From Rhodospirillaceae bacterium (GTDB lineage: Bacteria > Pseudomonadota > Alphaproteobacteria > UBA828): a stretch of 64,000 bases of DNA. The notes beneath the pieces are model-generated. The model did not search any database and was not told the DNA's origin. It worked only from the letters and a program-made list of their open reading frames with translations. Below are positions 55,294 to 63,353 of this stretch, piece after piece (position 1 is the stretch's first letter; the number at the start of each line of letters is the position of its first letter). The stretch lies in contig PBVE01000005.1 of NCBI GenBank assembly GCA_002728135.1, positions 1-64,000 of the forward strand. Reading direction: 5' to 3'. The translations under genes were made by a program, and so were the position numbers.

Positions 55294-56422
55294 TACTCCA
55301 ATTCCATTGTGATAAATGAGAAATTACTCTGGCTTGATCATCATCTGTCAAAGATGAACTACAAGGAAAGGATACAACCTTTCCTGTTAATTTTTCTGAA
55401 ACACCATTTAAGAATGATGGAGCATCTATATATGGAGGCTGTATTGATAACGACCTCCAAAAACTTCTTACTTCAATGTTTTGTGCATCTAAATATCTCA
55501 TCAGGTCACATGATGCTGGTTCACTTTCACACACTACCGAATACAGCCAATTAGAGCTTTCACCCCAGTTCATAGAAGATAATGTCTTTAAGTTTTTATG
55601 TTTATTAACTATAGGGTCATATATTTCAGCAATTTTTCTTTTTGCTGCTAACATTTCATCCATTCTTTCTAATTGTGCAAGCAATAGTCCAGCATTTATA
55701 TTTGTCATTCTATAATTAAATCCAATTGATTCATATTTGTAATCCTGACCAACCCGGGCTTGACCAGATAATTTTCTTAGGTATGCAGCATCTATAGAAG
55801 AATTTGTTAAAATCATTCCTCCACCACCAGCTGTAATTGTTTTATTCCCATTAAAACTCAATACAGAAAACTCCCCGAAAGATCCTACTGGACGACCTTG
55901 GTATTTTGCACCAAAAGCCCCAGCCGCATCCTCAATTAATGGTATTTTTGCAGATTTACTGATCGAGATAAGTGGATCTAAGTTGGCAGGATGACCCAGA
56001 GGATGCACAACAATCATGGCTGATATACGACCTGGATAATTAGATATAATTTTCTCAACAATATCTGGATCAAGTGAATAACTTTGTTTATCTATATCTG
56101 CAAAGATTGGTATGCATCCTGCATGATAAACAGCATTAGCTGTAGCAGCAAAGGTCCAATCAGGAATAATCACATAGTCACCTGGCTTAGTTTTACAAGC
56201 CAACAAGGACAGGTGAAGTGCTGCAGAGCCATTAACTGTAGCTATTGCATTTGATCGTTCTAATTTATTTTTAATAATCTCTTCACACTCTCCTATGAAA
56301 GGACCAGCTGATGAAACCCAGTTTGTTTCAATACACTTTTTTAAATAAACTAATTCATTCCCCCTTAAGTCAGGAACAGCCAAAGGGATTCGATCTGCTC
56401 TGGCTCTGTTCTGGTGAACCAT
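55286..56422 (-). CDS. legC: PLP aminotransferase LegC
   Basis: This DegT/DnrJ/EryC1 aminotransferase has 378 residues. VPDLRGNELVYLKKCIETNWVSSAGPFIGECEE opens it (by position), followed by ATVNGSAALHLSLLA, LIEDAAGAFGAKYQGRPVGSFG and LSFNGNKTITAGGGGM with the PLP lysine in NGNK. The NWVSSAG segment is typical of LegC/PglE-like enzymes that use GDP- or UDP-linked 4-keto-6-deoxy sugars. It overlaps legH by 8 bases, and its start codon shares one base with the stop of the alkaline-phosphatase-like gene, so all are tightly coupled. Confidence 0.92.
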   Translation of the reverse strand: MVHQNRARADRIPLAVPDLRGNELVYLKKCIETNWVSSAGPFIGECEEIIKNKLERSNAIATVNGSAALHLSLLACKTKPGDYVIIPDWTFAATANAVYHAGCIPIFADIDKQSYSLDPDIVEKIISNYPGRISAMIVVHPLGHPANLDPLISISKSAKIPLIEDAAGAFGAKYQGRPVGSFGEFSVLSFNGNKTITAGGGGMILTNSSIDAAYLRKLSGQARVGQDYKYESIGFNYRMTNINAGLLLAQLERMDEMLAAKRKIAEIYDPIVNKHKNLKTLSSMNWGESSNWLYSVVCESEPASCDLMRYLDAQNIEVRSFWRSLSIQPPYIDAPSFLNGVSEKLTGKVVSFPCSSSLTDDDQARVISHLSQWNWSSG

Positions 56423-57999
56423 TATACCTCTCTCATAGAAAAAATTTCTGATCTCTCATTTCTAAGAATATCAATCATATTTTTTATTGGTTCCTGCATT
56501 TGTTCAGTGTCAACTAAATTATTTAGTTCACGAGGGTCTTTAAGCTTGTCGTAGGCCTTTTCAATATGGAGAAATTTTCCGCTTAAAATTGCCATCATTT
56601 TATGTGCTGGAGTTGTAACAGTAAAATATATATCTCGATGGCTTAGATTTGAGTCACCGTGTCCACAACTTTCAGAAATAACAAAATCTTTTGGATTCTG
56701 AAAAATGCTAATTCCTTTGAAACTGACATGAGGTTTTACATGTAGGACGTCAAGAAAAGTTGCAGTCATCCCCATACTATCAATCATACCAATATTTTGT
56801 GGGTTGTTAGATGCATTGCATAAAAGCATAGGAACTTCTATATCTTCATAGTGAGTACGTGTTCCAATTTGCAATTTTTTTCTTGGACTCTCCGCATAAT
56901 ACAAGCCATGATCTCCAGTTACTAAGATAACTGTATTATTAAGTTGTCCTGTACGTTCAAGTGTATCGATCAAACGCCCTAATAGCTCGTCCACATACAT
57001 TATTGCTGTGTCATAAAGCCATCTACGTTTGGTAAGACCTCGCAGTCGAGCGTAAAGCCATTTAGGAAAAAATTTTAGTCTATACATTAAGTGTAAGGGT
57101 CGACTTATAGATCGACAGTCATGTACATCCATCATATGCATATGGATAAACCAACGCCTATCAACTCTATCCTCAATCAATTCACATAATGGCTTAATTA
57201 TATCTCCAAAAATTACCGGGAAATGTGACATTGCTAAAAATGGCCAGAATGTTTGTTTGGCAACCCACCTTCGTGTTCTCCACCTTACAGATTCCAGAGC
57301 TCGATAGAAGAATAAACGCAATCCCCTTGGTCTTTGCTGACCTAAAAACCGCCAGTATATACCAGGAGCGATTTTCCTGATTTTTTCTATGACTTCTGAC
57401 GGGTCGTTTTCAAGTAGTCTTATTTCTGCGGCACAACCTGTAGCAACTTTCTTGTTTATTCTATGTAATACTCTAGGCCATACAGACTTATCATGATTAT
57501 CAATTGAATCTCTTAAGTTACTTAGTAACAAACTTAATTCTTTTACTACTGCTGTTTCAGCTTTATCGTCGTTGGTTGAATATTTTTTTTCAAGTTTGTA
57601 TCTTAAAGTACGCCCAATACGCTGTTCCAGTAATAATCGAAAATCTGATGTAGTACGAATACTATCAAAGCCTCTACCATACCCAGTAGTAACACCAAGT
57701 TGATTACAACTTGCAATAAGGTGTGTCTCAAACCCATCCTTTTTAAGGGATTCTACAAAACTTTGAGGCCTTTCTCTTATGCCGTTATCATAACCCCCAT
57801 AGTCGAGAGGGTATGTTAGTGAAAATAAGGACGGCATAACAAACTGAGTCGATTGAGCATTAGTCACAACTTTTCTAACAAATCCACTCTTTACAAGTTT
57901 TGAAAGATTAGGAGCAATAATTTCTCTAGATGCTTTGTCCTCGAGGACATCAAAACGCAAAGAATCAATAAGCAGGAAAAGAGCCTTTTTATTTTTCAT
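56422..57999 (-). CDS. alkaline-phosphatase-superfamily (sulfatase-like) protein with unusual nucleophile site
   Basis: This 525-residue cytoplasmic-looking member of the sulfatase/phosphatase superfamily has no membrane segment or signal peptide. Metal-site elements are present: LFLLIDSLRFDVL (Asp12) at the N-terminus, TGDHGLYYAESPR and THYEDIEVPMLL in the C-terminal half. At the catalytic loop (STQFVMPSLFSLTYP, residues 50-64) the position two before Pro, usually Cys/Ser in sulfatases or Thr in phosphotransferases, is Val54. Ser50 or Thr51 might act instead, or the enzyme is inactive. No CxPxR formylglycine motif exists, so it is not a classic sulfatase. It lies between legC and the pyruvate kinase-like gene. 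Confidence 0.78.
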   Translation of the reverse strand: MKNKKALFLLIDSLRFDVLEDKASREIIAPNLSKLVKSGFVRKVVTNAQSTQFVMPSLFSLTYPLDYGGYDNGIRERPQSFVESLKKDGFETHLIASCNQLGVTTGYGRGFDSIRTTSDFRLLLEQRIGRTLRYKLEKKYSTNDDKAETAVVKELSLLLSNLRDSIDNHDKSVWPRVLHRINKKVATGCAAEIRLLENDPSEVIEKIRKIAPGIYWRFLGQQRPRGLRLFFYRALESVRWRTRRWVAKQTFWPFLAMSHFPVIFGDIIKPLCELIEDRVDRRWFIHMHMMDVHDCRSISRPLHLMYRLKFFPKWLYARLRGLTKRRWLYDTAIMYVDELLGRLIDTLERTGQLNNTVILVTGDHGLYYAESPRKKLQIGTRTHYEDIEVPMLLCNASNNPQNIGMIDSMGMTATFLDVLHVKPHVSFKGISIFQNPKDFVISESCGHGDSNLSHRDIYFTVTTPAHKMMAILSGKFLHIEKAYDKLKDPRELNNLVDTEQMQEPIKNMIDILRNERSEIFSMREV

Positions 58000-58021
58000 A
58001 AATAATTAAACCTGATAAAAT

Positions 58022-59455
58022 TTAACTTTTATTTTTGTCCCAATTAAGACTAGCTCTTAGATGGGAAATCGAATTTATTTGCACTGCATTCATTCGATTT
58101 CCTGTATGAGGATAAGTGACACCAGTCGCCAAAACAAGATCTTGATCAACTAAGAGATCACGTCGCCACAGCATTTCAAGAGTTGTTCCAAAGTGGTTTA
58201 TATTTTCTTTAGGAAAAGGGGTATTACTATACACACCCTGAGTCCCCGGAAATAAATTAAAACTCCTAGCAGCACTTGCATCATCGCTTACTGCAATTAT
58301 TGGTTGTGTAGGCATATGAACCGCAATCATCCGGGCAGCAAAACCTGAACGAGTTATCGCTACAATTTTTGTAATTGGAAGAGCACGGCACAAAGTTTTA
58401 ATTGCCTCGCCCATCACTTCAGGAATTGTGTCTCCAACATTTGGAGCTTCTAAGTCTAGTTTTTTTTGAACAAATTCTTCTGAGGAATGAGCTACGCTAT
58501 TCATTAAACATATAGCTTCTTGAGGATAGTCTCCTACTGCCGTCTCTCCAGAAAGCATTGTTGCAGCACAACCGTCTATAACAGCATTCGTTATATCGCT
58601 AACTTCAGCTTTTGTTGGGAAAGGATTTTCAATCATCGTATGCAACATCTCAGTTGCAATAATAACCGGCCTACCAAATTTAGATGCAGCATTAATTATC
58701 TGTTTTTGGAACAAAGCCACATCAAACAAACTAGTTTCCACTGAGAGATCACCACGGTCTACCATAATTGCATCCGCTTCCCTCGCAATTTCATTTACTT
58801 TGTCAAGGCCTCCTTGATTTTCAACTTTTGCAACAATTCTTGGTGAGCTAGAACCTATTAGATTTTTAAATGCGGTAATATGTGCTGCAGACTCAACAAA
58901 ACTTAAACCAATAAAATCAACATTAATGTTACAGGCAAACTCCACCATTAACTCATCTTTCGGTGTAACTTCTGGAATGTTGAGAGGTACGAAAGGAACA
59001 TTAATTCCCTTTGCACTTTTAAGTTTGCCCTCGGTATTTGCTTCACAATAAATATCTCGTCCTTCAACTTTATTTACAGTGAAACGTAATGTTCCATCAT
59101 CTGCTAAAATTATATGATTTGGCTTCAAAAACTCATGTAACGATTCGTAATTGACAGGGACTTTGCTTTTACCTTTGTATGTTATATCTGTAGTTAATAT
59201 AATTTGTTCACCAATTTTAAATTCAGGTTCATGTTGGAGCTGAGTAGTACGAATTTTTCTACCCGGTATATCTAGCAAGATAGGTAATTCAGGGAGAGTA
59301 TCTCTAATTATTTTTACGGCGTTGGAATGCCAATCTAAATTATTATGAGATCCGTTTAGACGAGCTACGGTCATTCCTTTTTTCCACATGGAAAGCAGTT
59401 TTGAATCATCAAGAGACCGTGGACCTATAGTACAAACTATTCCTGTTCTAGACAT
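58022..59455 (-). CDS. divergent pyruvate kinase family protein
   Basis: The 477-residue protein follows the pyruvate kinase fold from GIVCTIGPRS at the start. Catalytic residues are kept: Arg32, Asn34, Ser36 and His37 in VARLNGSHNN, Lys210 and Glu212 in IVAKVENQGG, Asp236 in DRGDLSVE, Thr268 in IIATEML. Several loops differ from housekeeping enzymes: LLDIPGRKIRT instead of LLDTKGPEIRT, MVDRGDLS instead of MVARGDLG, and ATEMLH instead of ATQMLD. So it is probably catalytically competent but with changed substrate handling. It sits 3 bases from the sulfurylase gene, in a glycan/phosphonate setting rather than with glycolytic genes. A role with PEP, phosphonopyruvate or a phosphorylated sugar is inferred. 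Confidence 0.85.
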   Translation of the reverse strand: MSRTGIVCTIGPRSLDDSKLLSMWKKGMTVARLNGSHNNLDWHSNAVKIIRDTLPELPILLDIPGRKIRTTQLQHEPEFKIGEQIILTTDITYKGKSKVPVNYESLHEFLKPNHIILADDGTLRFTVNKVEGRDIYCEANTEGKLKSAKGINVPFVPLNIPEVTPKDELMVEFACNINVDFIGLSFVESAAHITAFKNLIGSSSPRIVAKVENQGGLDKVNEIAREADAIMVDRGDLSVETSLFDVALFQKQIINAASKFGRPVIIATEMLHTMIENPFPTKAEVSDITNAVIDGCAATMLSGETAVGDYPQEAICLMNSVAHSSEEFVQKKLDLEAPNVGDTIPEVMGEAIKTLCRALPITKIVAITRSGFAARMIAVHMPTQPIIAVSDDASAARSFNLFPGTQGVYSNTPFPKENINHFGTTLEMLWRRDLLVDQDLVLATGVTYPHTGNRMNAVQINSISHLRASLNWDKNKS

Positions 59456-59458
59456 TAT

Positions 59459-60535
59459 TTACTCATCCATAAAAAGCTTTATGTTATTCAGGGACTCTAT
59501 GACCTCATGCCTCATTAATTTTGGGTTAGGAAAACTACCATCTCCTAGAATTTGTCGCATGTCTGAGCCATTGATTAGTTTAACTGCATCTGTGCCAGAA
59601 TGGGGACATGTTTTTTCTGTCACCAAGGAATCACAAATTTCACAAAAATAAGGTCCACTTAAGCACAATATTGTTATTCCGAGTTTTCCCTCAAATTTAT
59701 TTGCAAGCCTATGAGCATCATATTCTCCATACCAACCACCTACACCTGCATGATCACGTCCAACAATAAAGTGTGTACATCCATAATTTCGACGGATTAT
59801 GGCATGAAATATCGCTTCTCTTGGACCTGCAAATCTCATGAAAGTTGATAGTGTTCCCAATATCACTCTATCTTTAGGGAAAAAACCATTAATGAGGGTC
59901 TCATATCCTGTTAATATTGCCTCTGGGGTAAAATCACCAGATCTGCGTTGGCCAATTAATGGTTGAATAAAGAGGCCGTCTGCAAATTCTAGTGCAATTT
60001 TTTGTAAATATTCATGTGCTCGATGAGGTACATTTCGTGTTTGAAAACCTACCATGCGCCTCCATTTATTTTCTCTAAAGATGTTTTTTGTATCAGCTGG
60101 CGTAAGTTTATCGTGCCAAATACCAGTATCTATACGCTTTAATAATTTTACCAATCCACCTACAAAAACTGGTTTTAATGAGATAAAATGTTTTACACCT
60201 GGATGATTTGGATCATCCGTGCCGAATATAGCTTTAGCCACAAGACTACGATCACAGTTATAAAAGTCGTTTGGTATTAGATGTGCTACAACAGAGCCCA
60301 TATACAGAAGTTCAACCGTAGAACCTATATCAATCTCATTTGCAAGTTTTTCATCAACATCTAATACAATAGGAAGAGTAAAAATATCTCCTGAAGGAAG
60401 ACAAAATTCATTTACTACTGATTTAAACTCGGTTTCATTCATAAATCCCATAATAGGAAAAAATGCCCCTAAACCTATTTTTTCAACCTCTAAATATTGA
60501 GTGAGGTTTAAGTTTATTTGACTATTGTTAGCCAC
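59459..60535 (-). CDS. sat: sulfate adenylyltransferase (ATP sulfurylase)
   Basis: This 358-residue ATP sulfurylase of the single-chain Sat type has VGFQTRNVPHRAHEYLQK as the ATP/sulfate motif (canonical QTRNP reads QTRNV here), MRFAGPREAIFHAIIRRNYGCTHFIVGRDHAG as the second motif (by position), and CEICDSLVTEKTCPH with the usual Cys/His zinc loop. It would make APS from ATP and sulfate. The start is a GTG at 60535 that shares one base with the stop of the CysC-like gene (TAGTG), so the two are coupled. The C-terminal sequence FPNPKLMRHEV departs from the usual PPPEFSRPEV. No sulfotransferase is visible in the window. Confidence 0.88.
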   Translation of the reverse strand: MANNSQINLNLTQYLEVEKIGLGAFFPIMGFMNETEFKSVVNEFCLPSGDIFTLPIVLDVDEKLANEIDIGSTVELLYMGSVVAHLIPNDFYNCDRSLVAKAIFGTDDPNHPGVKHFISLKPVFVGGLVKLLKRIDTGIWHDKLTPADTKNIFRENKWRRMVGFQTRNVPHRAHEYLQKIALEFADGLFIQPLIGQRRSGDFTPEAILTGYETLINGFFPKDRVILGTLSTFMRFAGPREAIFHAIIRRNYGCTHFIVGRDHAGVGGWYGEYDAHRLANKFEGKLGITILCLSGPYFCEICDSLVTEKTCPHSGTDAVKLINGSDMRQILGDGSFPNPKLMRHEVIESLNNIKLFMDE

Positions 60536-61065
60536 TACTTTGATAAGCCTTTGGAATAATTTAAAAATTTTAGAGAGTTAATTATTTTAATGGCAGTAGT
60601 AGAAGGATTTTCGATTAATGTAGCATCCACTTCCATATTAGGCTTATTGGGTTCGTGCCATGGTATATCAATACCAACGACATTCTTTATATTACCAATT
60701 TCTGCACCTGCATAAAGACCCTTAGAATCTCGAGTCTGAAGGAACTCCAATGATGCCTTTAAATACACTTCAAAATAATTTGAAAAATTTTCTCGGTTCC
60801 AACTTAATAAATCTGGATGAGAATAAAGTGCTGCAACAATTACTAACATACCTGAGCGATCTAACCATGCAGCTAATCTCTGTAATCTTCGAATTTGTTG
60901 TTCTCTTTCTGCTTCTGTGTAGCCTAGATCATTTTCAAATAAAGCACGCACCTCATCACCATCTAAAAGTATAGTCTGGGGAAAATCTGGCTTTAGAATC
61001 TTCAATACTTCTCTAGCTATGGTAGTTTTTCCTGCACCAGACATTCCAGTAATCCAAACAATCAT
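60535..61065 (-). CDS. CysC-like small-molecule kinase with diverged APS site
   Basis: This 176-residue P-loop kinase is annotated in relatives as adenylylsulfate kinase. Walker A is GMSGAGKTT (residues 7-15), LLDGDEVR follows (Glu38 where APS kinases have Asn), and RDSKGLY and NVVGIDIPWHEPN close the lid. The APS-binding ENIRR and ISPxR segments of CysC read QQIRR and LYSHPDLLSWNR here. The NVVGIDI ending resembles, from memory, the CysC-like kinases of capsule clusters such as C. jejuni Cj1415, which phosphorylates a cytidine diphosphate intermediate. So substrate identity is open. It is the first gene of the leftward cluster, overlapping sat by one base. Confidence 0.82.
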   Translation of the reverse strand: MIVWITGMSGAGKTTIAREVLKILKPDFPQTILLDGDEVRALFENDLGYTEAEREQQIRRLQRLAAWLDRSGMLVIVAALYSHPDLLSWNRENFSNYFEVYLKASLEFLQTRDSKGLYAGAEIGNIKNVVGIDIPWHEPNKPNMEVDATLIENPSTTAIKIINSLKFLNYSKGLSK

Positions 61066-61201
61066 AATTTTTTATGTTCCATTTATATGATAAGTTTTAT
61101 TATTAAAAATGGTTAAAATATCAATTAACAAAGTGAAAGATTGAAAATTATTTTTTTTCTTTATAAGAGGCCTATCTGGACGCTATATACCTTTGCATGG
61201 T

Positions 61202-62239
61202 ATGAGCCTGTTTATGTCTGAAGAAAATTTCAAATCTTACGCTAGCAAAAGCGTTCTTATCACGGGTGCAGACGGTTTTATTGGTTCCCACCTTACAGAA
61301 CTTCTTGTTAAATCGGGAGCTAATGTCACAGCTTTGACACTTTATAACGCCCTTGGGTCTAATGGTTGGCTTGATTCTATCCCTGATCATATATACGAAT
61401 CAGTAAACATTTACTCTGGTGATGTACGTGATTCTGCCCAAATGATGCGATTGGTTGATGGTTACGATATAGTTTTTCATTTAGCAGCACTGATTGGGAT
61501 ACCCTATTCCTATGAAGCGGCTCACTCATACGTTGATGTAAATATTAGTGGCACCCTTAATTTATTAGAAGCCGTCAGAAAGAATGGAACTGGAAGATTC
61601 ATACACACTTCTACAAGTGAAGTGTATGGATCTGCAAAGACCAAGCCTATATCTGAAAGTCATCCTATACATGGTCAATCCCCATATGCCGCATCGAAGA
61701 TAGGTGCTGATCAACTTGCTGAGGCCTACGCAAGATCACACAATATTCCGATTGTAATTATTCGACCCTTTAATGCTTATGGTCCCCGTCAGAGCGAACG
61801 TGCTGTTATTCCTACAACCATTCGTCAGATTTTTGATCCACAATGTGAAACAGTAAAACTAGGTGATCTCAGTACTACTCGTGATTTTAACTATGTTAGT
61901 GATACAGTTAGAGCCTTTGCAATGATAGGCGAGTCAAATGATGTCAACTTTGGCACAGCGTATAACGCTGGAAGTGGCGTTGAAACATTAGTAAGTGAAG
62001 TAGTAGAAAAACTCATGCAAATTTCAGGATGTAAGAAAGAAATTATAATAGAAAACTCTCGTATTAGACCTGAAAAATCTGAAGTTCGTGCTCTTGTCGC
62101 TGATTCAAGTAAACTTAAAAAAATAACTGGTTGGAAATGTAACGTAACACTTGATAAAGGGGTTCATCAGACTCTGAATTGGTGGAAATCTAGAACTGAT
62201 AACGTAACAATTAGGCGAAACCGAAAATTTGCTAAATAA
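61202..62239 (+). CDS. legB: NAD-dependent 4,6-dehydratase LegB
   Basis: LegB is the first dedicated legionaminic enzyme; it dehydrates GDP- or UDP-GlcNAc. It is an SDR-type protein with VLITGADGFIGSHLTELLVKSG (Rossmann), FHLAALIGIPYSYEAAHSYVDVNI, STSEVYGSA and YAASKIGADQLAEAY (Tyr-x3-Lys). The TLYNALGSNGWLD segment is the mark of LegB-type dehydratases. PtmE at 42531-43583 favours a GDP-linked substrate. It is transcribed rightward, divergent from the CysC-like gene. I place the start at ATG 61202, although 61214 and TTG 61193 are possible. The intergenic region 61066-61201 must hold promoters for both directions. Confidence 0.9.
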   Translation: MSLFMSEENFKSYASKSVLITGADGFIGSHLTELLVKSGANVTALTLYNALGSNGWLDSIPDHIYESVNIYSGDVRDSAQMMRLVDGYDIVFHLAALIGIPYSYEAAHSYVDVNISGTLNLLEAVRKNGTGRFIHTSTSEVYGSAKTKPISESHPIHGQSPYAASKIGADQLAEAYARSHNIPIVIIRPFNAYGPRQSERAVIPTTIRQIFDPQCETVKLGDLSTTRDFNYVSDTVRAFAMIGESNDVNFGTAYNAGSGVETLVSEVVEKLMQISGCKKEIIIENSRIRPEKSEVRALVADSSKLKKITGWKCNVTLDKGVHQTLNWWKSRTDNVTIRRNRKFAK

Positions 62240-62285
62240 AGTTTTAGTTTCTGTTTTCATTCTTTATATGACTAACAAATTTAAT

Positions 62286-62903
62286 TTATATCATTATCTC
62301 TTTATGTCTAACTGGTAGTAGATCAGGAACAAGAATCCTTTCTGGGGACATGCTATTAACAAGGCATAAATATTTTTTTTCTAAAGATTGTATTTCAGCC
62401 AAAATCACAGCATCTATATCTAGATCTGTGTTCATTGACGATATCACTGGTAAACCGTGAAAAGTCTCACCATCATAGTCACTGCATATAACTGCAACTA
62501 ATTTTATATCATGTTCTCGTGCATATAAGATTGCTATGTCTGCCAGTTCACTTACACCAGCAATTGCAACCCTGTTCCACCCATTCTTAGCACATAACTT
62601 ATATAAATCACTATACTGAACTCTAGCTCTGCGAAAAAAAGAAAATGAGTCTGCAAGAAATTCTGCTGTTAAACGTGTTTTTTCAGTAAAACCTTGAGGT
62701 GTTAGATAATATGCATAACGGTTGGGGGGGATTTGTGTAACTTTTATATATCCTTTTCTAACACATCTCTTTATATAGGCATTTGCCATACCGAGAGCTA
62801 TGCCCAACTCCGTAGCAAGCTTCCTTTGATTAAGATTTTCTGTTTCGTCGATATGTATTAAGATATCGCGAATGATTTTATTGTCCTTAGTATTTTTGTT
62901 CAT
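62286..62903 (-). CDS. winged-helix regulator with C-terminal Rossmann-like domain
   Basis: This 205-residue protein has an N-terminal winged helix (about residues 8-90: NLNQRKLATELGIALGMANAYIKRCVRKGYIKV, then RYAYYLTPQGFTEKTRL). The C-terminal 90 residues are a Rossmann-like module (NRVAIAGVSELADIAILYAREHDIKLVAVICSD) like the N-terminal domain of PglD-type sugar enzymes, suggesting that it senses a nucleotide-sugar or cofactor. The frame stays open to 62987, but the ATG at 62903 starts at the DNA-binding domain. It faces away from pepM. Two exact palindromes lie 125-171 bases upstream and are the best candidate operators for this protein. Confidence 0.75.
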   Translation of the reverse strand: MNKNTKDNKIIRDILIHIDETENLNQRKLATELGIALGMANAYIKRCVRKGYIKVTQIPPNRYAYYLTPQGFTEKTRLTAEFLADSFSFFRRARVQYSDLYKLCAKNGWNRVAIAGVSELADIAILYAREHDIKLVAVICSDYDGETFHGLPVISSMNTDLDIDAVILAEIQSLEKKYLCLVNSMSPERILVPDLLPVRHKEIMI

Positions 62904-63027
62904 TTCACTAGATATTGAAAATTTGAGAAATTTCCACGCTACCGCCAATCTGGGTGAAAGCCCAATATAGCATTCTCCCAGTATCATTAGTGATTCAGTA
63001 GTTTAATAAATCGAATCGATGGGAATT

Positions 63028-63042
63028 GTTCATAATATGAAC
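63028..63042. promoter_or_regulatory. palindromic operator candidate, copy 1
   Basis: GTTCATA-A-TATGAAC is a perfect 15-base palindrome with one central base. The same site recurs 32 bases further on, about three helical turns, so dimers could bind on the same face. Its likely reader is the winged-helix protein encoded 125 bases away. Copy 1 would lie near the regulator's own promoter, suggesting autoregulation. Confidence 0.65.
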
Positions 63043-63059
63043 GATAATGCAACCTTTAT

Positions 63060-63074
63060 GTTCATATTATGAAC
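63060..63074. promoter_or_regulatory. palindromic operator candidate, copy 2
   Basis: GTTCATA-T-TATGAAC is the exact reverse complement of copy 1. With flanking bases, the two copies form a 17-bp inverted repeat (63026-63042 and 63060-63076) with a 17-base spacer. It sits just upstream of the possible -10 of pepM at 63104, a position suited to control of pepM transcription. Confidence 0.65.
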
Positions 63075-63353
63075 AAAAAATTAGGCAGTAAATGTGAATT
63101 AGTTATAATTTATAGATTCAGTAGGCTTTTCATGAAATGCTTTTATAACTAAAGGGTTTGTGATTAATAACAAAAGAATTTAGGAAAAACTGATGAATAT
63201 TTATAGACTATGAAAATATTTAATAAATTTATATACAATTGAATGATTTAAATTTTTATAGTTAGTTTATAGAAATCCCTGCCTAAGCTTAAATAATAAA
63301 TAAAAACTCTAGATTTTGTATTTTAAGCACTAATATTTAAATTCGGAAATAAA

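Larger units (their letters stand above)
62904..63353. other. 450-base intergenic region between regulator and pepM
   Basis: This is the largest gene-free stretch in the window. It is very AT-rich and holds the two palindromes at 63028-63042 and 63060-63074. A TATAAT at 63104-63109 could be a -10 element for pepM, with a poor -35 (TTAGGC at 63081-63086) right behind the second palindrome. That would leave a leader of roughly 240 bases before pepM. No RNA structure, small gene or repeat besides the palindromes was recognised. Confidence 0.5.

Noticed and set aside
56422-57999. Classic sulfatase with formylglycine
   Set aside because: The CxPxR motif is absent and Val sits at the nucleophile position.
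61074-61094. Third copy of the GTTCATA palindrome upstream of the CysC-like gene
   Set aside because: GTTC and TATGA half-motifs are present, but the spacing is two bases longer and several positions differ.
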